Shown one piece after another: positions 37,204-46,647 of a stretch of 64,000 nucleotides of DNA. How positions within the stretch are numbered: the stretch's first letter is position 1; every line of letters starts with the position of its first letter. The position numbers and the translations under genes are program-made. The DNA is from Knoellia locipacati (GTDB lineage: Bacteria; Actinomycetota; Actinomycetes; Actinomycetales; Dermatophilaceae): positions 806,001-870,000 of the forward strand of contig NZ_BKBA01000003.1 in NCBI RefSeq assembly GCF_007992835.1. The letters are read 5' to 3'. The notes under the pieces are model-generated. The model worked only from the letters and a program-made list of their open reading frames with translations. It made no database searches and had not been told where the DNA came from.

Positions 37204-38375
37204 AGGCGCTGACCTGGCACGGCAAGCGCGACGTGCGCGTCGAGGACGTCCCCGACCCCCGCATCCAGGAGTCGACCGACGCCGTCATCAAGGTCACGTC
37301 GACGGCGATCTGCGGCTCGGACCTGCACCTGTACGACCCGCTGGGGCCGTTCCTGTCCAAGGGTGACGTCCTCGGACACGAGACGATGGGGATCGTCGAG
37401 GAGGTCGGTGCCGACGTCACGAACATCAGGCCCGGCGACCGCGTCGTCATCCCCTTCAACATCTCGTGCGGGCACTGCTGGATGTGCGAGCGCGGTCTCA
37501 TGTCGCAGTGCGAGACGACGCAGGTGCGGTCGCAGGGCAAGGGAGCGGCGCTGTTCGGCTACACCGAGCTCTACGGTTCGGTGCCGGGTGGCCAGGCGGA
37601 GTACCTCCGGGTGCCGCAGGCGCAGTTCGGGCCGATCCCCGTGCCCGAGGGGGTGCCCGACGAGCGGTTCCTCTACCTCTCCGACATCCTGCCGACCGCC
37701 TGGCAGGGCGTGGAGTACGCAGCGGTGCCCGAGGGTGGCAGCCTCGCGGTGTTCGGGCTCGGCCCGGTGGGACTGCTCGCCGTCGCGATCGGGGTCCACC
37801 GCGGGCTGCGCGTCATCGGCGTCGACAACGTGCCCGAGCGGATGGCCAGGGCCGAGGCCTACGGCGCCACCGTGGTGAGCTCCGACGGTGACCCGGCCGC
37901 GGAGATCATCCAGCTCACCGCCGGTCGAGGTGTCGACGGCACCCTCGACGCCGTCGGCATGGAGGCCCACGGCAGCCCGGTCGCCGAGGCCGCGATCAAG
38001 GGCGTCGGCTTCGTGCCCGACGCCCTCGCGAAGCCGCTCATGGAGCGGGCCGGCATCGACCGGCTCGCGGCCCTGAGGTCGTCCATCGCCGCGGTCCGCC
38101 GCGGGGGCACCGTGTCGGTCAGCGGCGTCTACGGCGGCATGGCCGACCCGATGCCGATGATGGAGATCTTCGACAAGCAGCTCTCGCTGCGGTTCGGGCA
38201 GTGCAACGTCAAGCGCTGGATCGACGACATCGTGCCCGTGGTCATGGAGGACGGCGACCCGCTGGGTCTGGAGTCGCTCGCGACCCACCGCCTGCCGCTC
38301 GCCGACGCGCCCTCGGCCTACTCGATGTTCCAGAAGAAGGAGGACGGCTGCATCAAGGTCGTCCTCACGCCATGA
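37200..38375 (+). CDS. Zinc-dependent alcohol dehydrogenase (MDR family)
   Basis: A 391-aa medium-chain dehydrogenase. Catalytic Zn ligands are in CGSDLHLY (Cys38 region) and GHETMG (His), structural Zn cysteines in [15 protein letters not shown], and the NAD(P) site is [14 protein letters not shown]. The 391-aa length and insert ([29 protein letters not shown]) fit the threonine/glutathione-independent formaldehyde dehydrogenase-like subgroup. It is coupled by overlaps to katE upstream and an SDR downstream, suggesting a role in oxidative or aldehyde stress (inference). Confidence 0.88.
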
Positions 38376-39391
38376 CCCGGCCGGTCGCGCTCGTCGCCGG
38401 CGCCTCCCGGGGCCTCGGCCTGCTCATCAGTGCAGAGCTCGTCGCCCGGGGGCACACGGTGCACGGCTGCGCGCGCGACCGGGCCGAGCTGGACCGGGCC
38501 GCAGACCTCATCGCACGGGGTGAGGTCGGTGCGGTGCGCGGGACCGGGGGGCGTCCCGCGGCCGGCGCCGTCACGCGCGGCGGCTTCGTCGGTCACGTCT
38601 GTGACGTCACCGATGCCGAGGCCGTCTCGACGTGGGTGGAGGAGGTGGTGGCGAGCGAGGGGTCGCTCGACGTCGCGATCCACGTCGCCGGGATCATCCA
38701 GGTGGGACCGGTGGAGTCGACGACGCTCGGGCACTTCCGGGCCGCCATCGACACGATGCTGCTCGGACCCGTCCATCTCTGCCTCGCCGTCCTGCCCACG
38801 ATGCTCGACGCGGGCGCCGGGCGGATCGGTGTGGTCAGCTCGGTCGGCGGGGTCGTCTCCGTGCCCCACCTCCTGCCCTACTCGGTCGCCAAGTTCGGCG
38901 CCGTCGGCCTGACCGAAGGGCTGCACGCCGAGCTCAGCGGCACGGGTGTCACCGCGACGACCATCGTGCCGGGACTCATGCGCACGGGCGGTCACCTGCA
39001 CGCGCAGTTCGTCGGTGACGCACCCAAGGACTACGCATGGTTCGCGCCCGGTGCGTCGCTGCCACTGCTGTCGGTGTCGGCGGAGCGCGCTGCCCGGCGG
39101 ATCGTCGACGGCGTGCTCGCCGGGCGCTCGCAGGTGGAGCTCACCCCGGTGACGTGGGTCGGACGCTGGGTGCACGGGCTCTTCCCGGGCACGACCTCCC
39201 GCCTGCTCGGGCTCGTGGCCCGGGCCCTGCCACGCGGTGACGACCGCGCACCCTCGATGAGTGCCACCGCGGGCCACGTCGACGGAGCGCAGGCGCGCCG
39301 GATGCTCGGGTCCCGCGTGGTCGACGGCGTCAGCGTGCTGGGTGACCGGGCCGCCCGACGGCTCAACGGGACGGGGTCGCGCGACCTCTAG
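38372..39391 (+). CDS. Short-chain dehydrogenase/reductase
   Basis: A 339-aa SDR: cofactor loop GASRGLG near residue 10 (NADP type), IHVAGI in the NNAG place, catalytic Ser in VVSSVGG and YSVAK as YxxxK. About 90 residues follow the usual SDR core, with GLFPGTTSRLLGLVARALP possibly membrane-associated. Substrate unknown. Third gene of the katE operon. Its stop shares CTAG with the stop of the convergent LuxR gene. Confidence 0.87.
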   Translation: MTRPVALVAGASRGLGLLISAELVARGHTVHGCARDRAELDRAADLIARGEVGAVRGTGGRPAAGAVTRGGFVGHVCDVTDAEAVSTWVEEVVASEGSLDVAIHVAGIIQVGPVESTTLGHFRAAIDTMLLGPVHLCLAVLPTMLDAGAGRIGVVSSVGGVVSVPHLLPYSVAKFGAVGLTEGLHAELSGTGVTATTIVPGLMRTGGHLHAQFVGDAPKDYAWFAPGASLPLLSVSAERAARRIVDGVLAGRSQVELTPVTWVGRWVHGLFPGTTSRLLGLVARALPRGDDRAPSMSATAGHVDGAQARRMLGSRVVDGVSVLGDRAARRLNGTGSRDL

Positions 39392-40095
39392 CCCTCGGCG
39401 GGGGTCGGCGTCGATCCGACCGACAACGACTCGGTCCCCGCCGCCGGCAGCAGGACCCGCATGCGCGTCGGCGCCATGCCGTGGTCGATCCCCCAGAGGA
39501 CGGCCTGGCTTCGGCTCGTGACGCCCATGGTGCGGTAGGCCGAGCGGATGTAGGACTTCACCGAGTTGATGCTGAGGTAGGTCCGCTCGGCGATCTCGTT
39601 GTTGCTCAGACCCGAGGTGACGAGGGCGATGATCTCGGACTCTCGTGGGGTGAGGCCGTGGTCGCGCCCCGGCCAGGACTGGCTGGGGATCACCGGCTCC
39701 TCGTTGACCGTGACGAGGTCGAGCTCGCCCTGGTGCACCTTGACGAGGGCCGCGGCCAGGCCCGCACCGTCGAGGGACTTGGGCAGGGCGGCGTGCACAC
39801 CACGGGCGCGCGCGGTCGCGATGAGCTCCTCGGTGAGCACCCACGTGAACAGGACGAGCCGGCCGACCCGGGGGCTCGCGGCGAGGTCGTCGAGGTCGGG
39901 CTCGTCGAGGCTCGTGTGGGTGAAGGTGTCGTAGAGCGCGACGTCGACCGGCGTGACCGGCATGAGGTCGGAGTCCAGCTCGACCACGCGGACCAGGTCC
40001 GGGTACGGCAGCAGCATCGAGGCGACGCCCCGCACGATGAGCTCGTGGTCGTTGATCACCGCCACGTTCACGGGACGGTCGGGCACAGGGGTCAT
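39388..40095 (-). CDS. LuxR/NarL-type response-regulator-like transcription factor
   Basis: A 235-aa protein with a receiver-like N-terminal domain (VAVINDHELIVRGVASML, VDVALYDTFTHTS with Asp near 55 as possible phosphosite) and a LuxR helix-turn-helix at residues ~145-205 (LTPRESEIIALVTSGLSNNEIAERTYLSINSVKSYIRSAYRTMG, in parts). No histidine kinase is adjacent. It is the last of nine overlapping genes, but TAGCGT (minus strand, 40102-40107) is 6 bp before its ATG, so it may also be made alone as a leaderless mRNA. Confidence 0.85.
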   Translation of the reverse strand: MTPVPDRPVNVAVINDHELIVRGVASMLLPYPDLVRVVELDSDLMPVTPVDVALYDTFTHTSLDEPDLDDLAASPRVGRLVLFTWVLTEELIATARARGVHAALPKSLDGAGLAAALVKVHQGELDLVTVNEEPVIPSQSWPGRDHGLTPRESEIIALVTSGLSNNEIAERTYLSINSVKSYIRSAYRTMGVTSRSQAVLWGIDHGMAPTRMRVLLPAAGTESLSVGSTPTPAEG

Positions 40096-40952
40096 GGGTG
40101 AACGCTACCTCCGTCCCCGGCCGACACCTGCCCGTCAGCCGTGGCCGTGATGCGCCCAGCACTCCGCAGCAGCAGCCCGCGGCGCTCGAACTCGACGAGC
40201 CACCCCTCCATCGGCCAGTCCCCCCACCGCGCGTGGAAGGTCGTGGCGTTGCGCACGATGTCGTCGAGGTGCTCCACCGGGGGGTGCGAGACGGGGTGGA
40301 ACTGGTGGAAGGCATCCGCCCCGCCGACCCAGACCAGCTCGACCCCGCGCGAGCGCGCCACCCGGCCCAGGTCGGTGTCCTCGGCGCCGTAGCCGACGTA
40401 GCCCTCGTGGAACCCGCCGAGGGTGACCCACGTGCTCGCCGACACGGCACAGCTGAGCGACCAGAAGAGGTCGTGGTTGCCCGCACGCTCGAGCGACCCG
40501 GGGCGTGGGTCGGGTCGAGCCGGGTGCGGGGCGCGCAGCGCGGTGAGGTCTCGGGGGTCCTGCGGGACCTCCACGCCCTCGGGCAGGTAGGTCACCGGGC
40601 CCGCGAGCAGGGCCCCCGGCGCGAGCCGGGCAGCCCGCCGGTAGGACTCCACGAGGTCGGGCCCGGGGACGCAGTCGACGTCGAGCAGGACGACCAGCTC
40701 GGCGCCGGCCGCGAGCGCGGTGGACACGCCGGTGTTGCGCGCCCTCGCCAGCGGAAGCCCGCACGGGTCGACGTCGACGTGCACCACGGTGGTCAGGTCG
40801 TCCTCGCCCACCACGTCGTCTATGGCCGGGTCACCCATCGCGACGACGACGTGCGGGGTCCGCGGAGCGACCGCGCGCAGCACCCGGCGCTGCTCACGGA
40901 GGTGCTCGTGACGTCCCTTGACGATCGTCACCACGGTCACCGGCTCAGACAC
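40092..40952 (-). CDS. Family 2-type glycosyltransferase (galactosyltransferase-like C-terminus)
   Basis: A 286-aa cytoplasmic transferase: VTVVTIVKGRHEHLREQ opens a GT-A fold, VVLLDVDCVPGPDLV is the DxD-type metal/nucleotide-sugar site, and WVTLGGFHEGYVGYGAEDTDLGRVARSRG is the GGFxxxYxGxGxEDxD acceptor-side motif. Donor and acceptor unknown. The GTG at 40952 overlaps the previous gene by 8 bp; the 3' end overlaps the LuxR gene. Confidence 0.85.
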   Translation of the reverse strand: MSEPVTVVTIVKGRHEHLREQRRVLRAVAPRTPHVVVAMGDPAIDDVVGEDDLTTVVHVDVDPCGLPLARARNTGVSTALAAGAELVVLLDVDCVPGPDLVESYRRAARLAPGALLAGPVTYLPEGVEVPQDPRDLTALRAPHPARPDPRPGSLERAGNHDLFWSLSCAVSASTWVTLGGFHEGYVGYGAEDTDLGRVARSRGVELVWVGGADAFHQFHPVSHPPVEHLDDIVRNATTFHARWGDWPMEGWLVEFERRGLLLRSAGRITATADGQVSAGDGGSVHP

Positions 40953-41991
40953 CCGCCACCACCTCGACGAGCGAGGCCGCCCGTGAGGCTGCGCCGTCGC
41001 AGCCCCACGTCGACCAGCCGTGCCCGCCGTGGTTGCGTGCCTGCTGCACGAGCTCGCCCCAGGGCGCCCCCTCGACCCGGTCCCGCTGGACGACCTGGGC
41101 GATCCCCGAGCGTGCGAGGACGGCACCCATGTGGTGCTGCTCCTCGAAGGGACGGCTCTGCGGGAGGACGACGGCCGGGAGCCCCCAGCCGGCGACGTCG
41201 GCGATGGCGTTCTGTCCCGCGTGCGTCACGACGACGTCCGAGCTCGCGAGATGGCCCTGGACGTCGGGCACCCAGGCCCGTCCTCCGACGACGGTCCAGT
41301 CGATGTCGGGCACGGCAGCGGTGATGAGGCCGGCCAGGCCGGGGTCGTCGAAGCCGTCGGAGCCGGCGAGCACAAGTCCTCGCGGGCGGCCGGTCGGGGT
41401 GGCCGTCGACACCGACGACCCGGTGTCGGGCCGTCGCGCGATCCCACCGACGGCGACCACGCGCGGGTCCGGTCCGGTCGTCCAGGTCGAGTCCCGGGAC
41501 GTGTGCCAGATGTCGTCGGTGGCCCACGCGGGCCAGGGCGCGAGGACCGCGGTGGCGGCGTCGTATGCCGCGGCGTGGGCCGAGTCGGTGCGTTCTCCGG
41601 GTTGCGCGACGACGACCACGGGGACGCCGAGCAGCCGCACCATGACCGCCACCTCGCAGGAGACGTCGACCACGACCACGTCGGGCTCCTCGACCTGGAC
41701 CCATCGGGCAATGGTCGTCATCCGCTCGCGGAATCCGCTGTGCCACAGGGGAGCCCAGTGCATCGACCCGTGCACCGTGACGTCCGCCGAGCTTTCGGAG
41801 ACCGGCTGCGGCAGCGGGGCGTCCAGCGCGAGCCGGACCGACGTCACGGGTCCTGGCCGGGCCGCATCCCCCTCGAGAGCCGACCCGAGCAGCGTGACGT
41901 CGGCGCCTCGGCCCATGAGCTCGCGCCCCACGACCGTCGCACGGGTGCGGTGACCTGCGCCGTGGTGGTGGACGTACCAACCGACCTTCAT
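40945..41991 (-). CDS. GT-B glycosyltransferase (UGT/GT28-like)
   Basis: A 348-aa transferase with two Rossmann-like halves: YVHHHGAGHRTRATVVGRELMGRGADVTLLG at the N-terminus (GxGHxxR as in MurG/UGT-like enzymes) and SSDVVVTHAGQNAIADVAGWGLPAVVLPQSRPFEEQ (in parts) forming the donor site. Member of a block of four glycosyltransferases; the product is unknown. Confidence 0.82.
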   Translation of the reverse strand: MKVGWYVHHHGAGHRTRATVVGRELMGRGADVTLLGSALEGDAARPGPVTSVRLALDAPLPQPVSESSADVTVHGSMHWAPLWHSGFRERMTTIARWVQVEEPDVVVVDVSCEVAVMVRLLGVPVVVVAQPGERTDSAHAAAYDAATAVLAPWPAWATDDIWHTSRDSTWTTGPDPRVVAVGGIARRPDTGSSVSTATPTGRPRGLVLAGSDGFDDPGLAGLITAAVPDIDWTVVGGRAWVPDVQGHLASSDVVVTHAGQNAIADVAGWGLPAVVLPQSRPFEEQHHMGAVLARSGIAQVVQRDRVEGAPWGELVQQARNHGGHGWSTWGCDGAASRAASLVEVVAGV

Positions 41992-43073
41992 GTCAGGGCC
42001 CCCTGCCGGATGACGAGGTCGCGGTAGACCCCGACGTAGTCCTCGACCATGCGGTCCGAGCCCAGTGCGGCACGAGCCGCGGCATGGACCTGCGCCCGTG
42101 GCAACGCGGCCGCCACGGGCACCGCGTCCGCGAGCGCTCCGACGACCGCCTCGTCGTCACCCTCCGGGCCCACGAGCACGCCGATGTCGGGCGTGACGAA
42201 CTCGCCGAGGCCACCCCGGTCGAGCGCGACCACGGGGGTGCCCCACATGGCCGACTCCGCCGCGACGAGGCCGAACGGCTCGTCCCACCTCGGGGTGACC
42301 AGCGTGACGGCGCTCTCGCGCACGAGGTCGGCGAGCTCGGCGTGGGAGAGGTGCCCGACGTGCTCGACGTCGCGTCCCAGCTCGGGGGCGACGACGTCGT
42401 CGAACCAGGCGGGGTCGCTCACCGGCCCGGCGAGGCGCAGCGGGAGGCCGGCGCGCCGGGCAGTGCGGATCGCGAGGTCGGCACCCTTCTCCGGAGTGAG
42501 GCGGCCCGTCCACACGAGGGAGCGACCACCGGGGCCGGGGCCGCGCCCGTCGTCGTCTACACCGTTGTGGATGATCCTGGGCGCCTTCGGGAGCGAGGTC
42601 CACAGACCCGCGTTCGCCCGCGAGACGCAGACATAGCTCGACCCGGGACCGGCCAGGGCCACCCCCACCTCCATCCACGGGAAGGGCGGCGTGTGCAGCG
42701 TCGTCACGACCGGCACCGTCAGTGCCGCGCTGAACGCGAGCGGGAGGAAGTGCAGGCTCTGGTTGTGGACGACGTCGACATCCCCGCGGGTGAGCAGGTC
42801 GGCGACGGCGCCCGTGAATGCCGCGTGGTCCCTGAGGAAGTCCGGCTCGGGCAGCTGGTGGTCCATCGCCGCGACCTCGCTGAGTGCGGGGAGGTCGACG
42901 TAGGGCACGAGCTCGTCGCACAGCTCCGGGTCGGTCCCGGCCCGCGCATAGAGACGGACGTGGTGACCGAGGCGACGGAGCCCACGCGCGAGCATGGCGG
43001 TGTGCGACTCCTGACCCCCGGCATACGGCTCGACGATCGGGTTGCGCGAGGTCGCGAGCATGGCGATGCGCAT
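41988..43073 (-). CDS. Family 4 glycosyltransferase
   Basis: A 361-aa GT-B enzyme: EPYAGGQESHTAMLARGLRRLGHHV is the typical Gly-rich start, LVWTGRLTPEKGADLAIRTARRAGLPLRLAG the inter-domain region and PRWDEPFGLVAAESAMWGTPVVAL the retaining EPFGLxxxEA-like motif (here EPFGLVAAESAM). Likely uses an activated sugar to extend a glycan or glycolipid. Shares one base with the preceding GT2 stop. Confidence 0.88.
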   Translation of the reverse strand: MRIAMLATSRNPIVEPYAGGQESHTAMLARGLRRLGHHVRLYARAGTDPELCDELVPYVDLPALSEVAAMDHQLPEPDFLRDHAAFTGAVADLLTRGDVDVVHNQSLHFLPLAFSAALTVPVVTTLHTPPFPWMEVGVALAGPGSSYVCVSRANAGLWTSLPKAPRIIHNGVDDDGRGPGPGGRSLVWTGRLTPEKGADLAIRTARRAGLPLRLAGPVSDPAWFDDVVAPELGRDVEHVGHLSHAELADLVRESAVTLVTPRWDEPFGLVAAESAMWGTPVVALDRGGLGEFVTPDIGVLVGPEGDDEAVVGALADAVPVAAALPRAQVHAAARAALGSDRMVEDYVGVYRDLVIRQGALT

Positions 43074-43771
43074 CAGCCCACCTCGTCGGCGAGGGTCGCG
43101 AGGAAGCCCGCGAAGCCGCCCGGGGTGCGGCCCTGGCCACGGGCCGAGCTGCCCACCCGGGTCGAGTCCGTGGCGACCCAGCGTGTGGTGTGGGCACGGA
43201 TCCGGCGGACGAGGTCGACGTCCTCGTGCAGGGCCGTGGCCCTGAAGCCGCCCACGGCGAGGTAGGTGCTGGCGCGGAACCCGAGGTTGGCGCCGTGAAC
43301 GTGCGCATGCCCCTCGGCCAGCTCGTGGCGCTCACGCCAGGCCTCGAGGAGGGCGGTGTCGGCGAGCCCGATCGGCTCGACGGTGCCGATGACGAGGTCG
43401 CGCGTCGTGGCCAGACCGACCTGCGCGACCAGCCAGTGGGGTGGGACGACGGAGTCGGCGTCCGTGCAGGCGACCCAGAGGTCGTCGGCGGCGACGCCGG
43501 ACTCGGCAGCGGCGTCGACGGCCCGGCTCACCCCGGCGTGCCGGGCGGCTCCGACCAGACCGTGGTCGACGACGAGGCTGCCGATCCTGGCGGCCTCGAC
43601 GACGTCGGCCGAGCCGTCGGCGCAGCCGTCGAGGACGACGGTGACGTCGATGAGCAGGTCGGGGCGGCAGGCCCGCAGCACCCGTCGCGCACGGTCCACG
43701 CTGAGCAGGCACCTCGGCAGCAGCGCCTCCTCGTCGCGGGCGGGGATGACGACATGGACCGCGCGGATCAC
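43073..43771 (-). CDS. Family 2 glycosyltransferase
   Basis: A 232-aa GT-A enzyme: VHVVIPARDEEALLPRCLLSVDRA start, VVLDGCADGSADVVEAA, the metal-binding CTDADSVVPPHWL, and GANLGFRASTYLAVGGF plus HEDVDLVRRIRA near the end. Resembles short GT2 proteins found beside PIG-L deacetylases. GTG 43771 overlaps the PIG-L gene by 4 bp. Confidence 0.87.
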   Translation of the reverse strand: MIRAVHVVIPARDEEALLPRCLLSVDRARRVLRACRPDLLIDVTVVLDGCADGSADVVEAARIGSLVVDHGLVGAARHAGVSRAVDAAAESGVAADDLWVACTDADSVVPPHWLVAQVGLATTRDLVIGTVEPIGLADTALLEAWRERHELAEGHAHVHGANLGFRASTYLAVGGFRATALHEDVDLVRRIRAHTTRWVATDSTRVGSSARGQGRTPGGFAGFLATLADEVG

Positions 43772-45126
43772 GTCGCCACCTCGTAGCAGTCGAGGAGCAC
43801 GTCTGGCTCGACATGGGTCACGGTGGCCTGCTCGTGGCAGACCGAGCGGACCAGGGCGTGGACGGCCGGTCCGTCGAGCGGGATGTGCTCGGTGGGGTGG
43901 CGCCAGTCGACGAGCACCAGCTCGCCCCCCGGGGCGAGCCGTGCGAGCACCGCGGCCAGCGTGAGCCACAGCTCGAACGGTGTGAGGAAGTAGCCCACCT
44001 CCGACAGGACGACGAGGTCGAAGGGGCCCTCGAGGCCCTCCACGACACCCGGGGCCCGGCCACGGACCCAGTCGACGGTCGTCGGGCCGTCACGCCGGGC
44101 GACCTCCAGCGCCTGCGCGCTCACGTCGGCACCGACGACGTGGTCGGCGCGCTCGGCCAGCGACCGGGTGAGGACGCCGGTCGAGCACCCGAGGTCCAGG
44201 ACCCGGGCGTAGCGCTCGCGCCGGAGCAGGGCGAGGGTGAGGGCGCGCTTGCGGCGTTCGTACCAGCTCGCGCTCGACCACGGGTCGTCACCGTCGGCGA
44301 ACATCGCGTCGAAGGAGGCCTCCCGGCGCTCGTCGTCGCCACGCGCAGCGGGAAGGACCGTGCCCTCGGCGAGGACCAGGGTCGTGAACCCCCGTCGTGC
44401 GGGCGCGAGCACTCCGTCGGTGAGCATGAGCTCGTCCCCGGGGGCGGACGAGAGCGGCGCGACCTGGGTGCGGTGCTCGCCGAGGGCCTCGGCCGCGCGG
44501 TTCATGGCGGTCAGTGAGACGTCGAGGACGACGGCACGGTCCCACGGCAGGTCGTCGGGTTCGCTCCAGTGCCACAGCCAGACGAGGTAGTGCGCCAGCC
44601 CGGCCGAGGCGACGGCCTGCACCGCCTCGGCTGACGCGCGACCGGCGGCGTCGTGGTCGGGGTGGCCGTCGGCGCTCCACGGTGCGAGGACGAGGGTTCG
44701 CGGCCCTAGGAGGGCGCGCACGTGCTCGACCACCAGGTCGTGGCGGGCGGCGAGTCCGCCGTCGGGCAGTCCCGCGTGGACCACCCGCGCCGCGGGGGCG
44801 AGCACCGCGACGGCCCGGTCGGCCTCGAGGGCGCGGCGTTCCCGCATCCGCGCGGGCGCCACCGTCGGCGACCCCGGGTGCGAGCTCTCGCCGTCGGTGA
44901 GGACGAGCACGACCACCTCGACGCCCCGGTCACAGGCGTCGGCGATGAGCCCGCCGGCCCCGAGGCACTCGTCGTCGGGGTGGGCGGCGACGACGAGCAG
45001 GCGGTCGTATGCCGTGCGCACGGTCTCGATGTCGGTCCGCGTCACCGCGGACCACCGTGGGTCCCTCACCCACCGGCGTTCACCGTCCGGGTGGTCGAGC
45101 CGGGGTGCCGACGCGCCGGCGTTCAC
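43768..45126 (-). CDS. Fused PIG-L deacetylase and SAM-dependent methyltransferase
   Basis: A 452-aa bifunctional protein. Residues ~38-245 are a PIG-L/LmbE domain with zinc ligands in VVAAHPDDECLGAGG and DGHPDHDAAG; residues ~275-450 are a class I methyltransferase of the NodS-like type with SAM loop VLDLGCSTGVLT and GADVSAQAL. PIG-L enzymes remove N-acetyl groups from sugars (GlcNAc-PI, GlcNAc-inositol), and NodS N-methylates a deacetylated sugar amine. The fusion therefore suggests deacetylation followed by methylation of one sugar (inference). Confidence 0.88.
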   Translation of the reverse strand: MNAGASAPRLDHPDGERRWVRDPRWSAVTRTDIETVRTAYDRLLVVAAHPDDECLGAGGLIADACDRGVEVVVLVLTDGESSHPGSPTVAPARMRERRALEADRAVAVLAPAARVVHAGLPDGGLAARHDLVVEHVRALLGPRTLVLAPWSADGHPDHDAAGRASAEAVQAVASAGLAHYLVWLWHWSEPDDLPWDRAVVLDVSLTAMNRAAEALGEHRTQVAPLSSAPGDELMLTDGVLAPARRGFTTLVLAEGTVLPAARGDDERREASFDAMFADGDDPWSSASWYERRKRALTLALLRRERYARVLDLGCSTGVLTRSLAERADHVVGADVSAQALEVARRDGPTTVDWVRGRAPGVVEGLEGPFDLVVLSEVGYFLTPFELWLTLAAVLARLAPGGELVLVDWRHPTEHIPLDGPAVHALVRSVCHEQATVTHVEPDVLLDCYEVAT

Positions 45127-46226
45127 CGTTGCTCCCTGACGCGCTGGGCGCCGATCCGGGCGAGGTCGCGCTCCCCGTGGTGCTGCCGGACGTAGACCGT
45201 GAGGTCGGCGACCCGACGGGCGTGCTCCTCGTCGGAGGTGAGGGGACCGGGCCCGAGGGCACGACCCGTCTCGGCGAGGACGAGCTCGGCCGTCGCTGCG
45301 GACGTCGCCCGCACCCTGGCGGCAAGCAGCTCACCCACGGATCCACGGGCCTCCCCGGCGTCGATCCGTTCGGCGGCGTCCCGCAGCGAGAGCAGCGTGG
45401 TGTGCAGGGCCGTGTCGAGGCGGCCGAGGTGAGTCAGGGCCAGCTGGTCCGGGTCGCGCCTGTGGGCGCTGTCGAGCACCGACTGCGCCAGGGCGCAGGC
45501 GGCCCCGAACCACACGGCGGCGACACCGATGCCGCCCCAGGCGAACCCGGGACGCTCGAGGTACCACTGCGGTGGCCCGACCGGCGTGGCCGGGACGTCG
45601 GTCAGCGTGATCGACGTGCTCCGGACGTGGGCGAGCCCTCTCGCCACCCACGGGTCCTCGCTGACCCGCACGCCGGCGTGCCCCAGGTCGACCGCGAAGG
45701 CCTGTCGCCGGTGCTCGTCCACGTGGGCGGTGATGACGGCGTGGCTGACCCGGTCGGCGAGCGAGCACCACGGCTTGCTCCCGGTGAGTGCCCACTCACC
45801 CCCGCACGCGACGGCCTGCAGGTGCTGCCCGGGGGCGTGGGCGGCATAGACGCCCCAGGTGCTGCCACGCGTGGGGACCGGGCTCGGCCAGCTGTCGTCC
45901 GTGGCGCGGTCGTGCTGCGCCGCCTGGTCGAGGATGGCCAAGGCGTCGAGGTGGGGCTCGACGACCCGCGCGACGGTGAGGTCGCCCGCGCCGAGCGAGG
46001 CGAGGGTCCGCACCCAGGACCAGGTCGCCCCGCCGAGGGCGCCGGCGACCGGGCTCAGCGACCGGGCGACCTCGAGGGCGGCGTCGAGGTCGGTGCCGAC
46101 CGACCGCGCCAGGGCCACCAGCGTCGGATCGGACCACCCGAGGAAGCCCGAGGGCTCCTGGGGCTCCACCGGTGCGCTCTGCCTGGGCTCGTTGGGGAAC
46201 TCCGCCACGACGCCCCCCTCAGCCAT
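45123..46226 (-). CDS. Acyl-CoA dehydrogenase-like flavoprotein
   Basis: A 367-aa protein of the acyl-CoA dehydrogenase fold: ACGGEWALTGSKPWCSLADRVSHAVITAH corresponds to the middle beta-domain FAD region, and the C-terminal helices end RQHHGERDLARIG as in the family. The usual YEGT-type catalytic loop is not visible, so activity on normal acyl-CoA is doubtful. It overlaps the PIG-L gene by 4 bp and the upstream gene by 8 bp; in this setting it may act on a carrier-bound or lipid acyl chain. Confidence 0.75.
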   Translation of the reverse strand: MAEGGVVAEFPNEPRQSAPVEPQEPSGFLGWSDPTLVALARSVGTDLDAALEVARSLSPVAGALGGATWSWVRTLASLGAGDLTVARVVEPHLDALAILDQAAQHDRATDDSWPSPVPTRGSTWGVYAAHAPGQHLQAVACGGEWALTGSKPWCSLADRVSHAVITAHVDEHRRQAFAVDLGHAGVRVSEDPWVARGLAHVRSTSITLTDVPATPVGPPQWYLERPGFAWGGIGVAAVWFGAACALAQSVLDSAHRRDPDQLALTHLGRLDTALHTTLLSLRDAAERIDAGEARGSVGELLAARVRATSAATAELVLAETGRALGPGPLTSDEEHARRVADLTVYVRQHHGERDLARIGAQRVREQR

Positions 46227-46647
46227 TCGTCGGCGACGTCGTGCCCGCGGCTGATCCGCCGGTGAGGTCGGTGAGGACGTCGCGCAGCAGGTCGGGTCGG
46301 ACGACGGTGAGGGTGGCCCCGGGGTGCTTGATGGTGCGCGTGGGGTCGATGCCGGGGACCGGGTCGCGGAACGTCACGCACAGGGCCCGGTCACCGTTGG
46401 TCGCGAACGTCACCCCGCGGTCGGTCAGGGACAGGTGGGGTGGCCCGGCGGTCTTGATCCAGGCGAAGCCACCGCTCTCCTCGCACCCCGTGATGTTCTC
46501 GAGCGCGGTCGTGAGGCGCCACGGACCGAACCGGACCCGGAGCTCGTCGTCGCCGACGTCGACCCAGGCGGTCTCGGGCCGGATCCCGAAGAGCATCGCG
46601 GGAAGCCGGTATGCCGGCGCGAACGCGAAGTCGAAGCGGCGTCTCAT
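46219..46647 (-). CDS. Conserved hypothetical protein
   Basis: A 142-aa soluble protein: FDFAFAPAYRLPAMLFGIRPETAWVDVGDDELRVRFGPWRLTTALENI (in parts) followed by mostly beta-strand sequence, perhaps a PH-like barrel. I recognise it only as a recurring actinobacterial hypothetical protein. It lies inside the nine-gene operon, overlapping both neighbours by 4 and 8 bp. Confidence 0.7.
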   Translation of the reverse strand: MRRRFDFAFAPAYRLPAMLFGIRPETAWVDVGDDELRVRFGPWRLTTALENITGCEESGGFAWIKTAGPPHLSLTDRGVTFATNGDRALCVTFRDPVPGIDPTRTIKHPGATLTVVRPDLLRDVLTDLTGGSAAGTTSPTNG

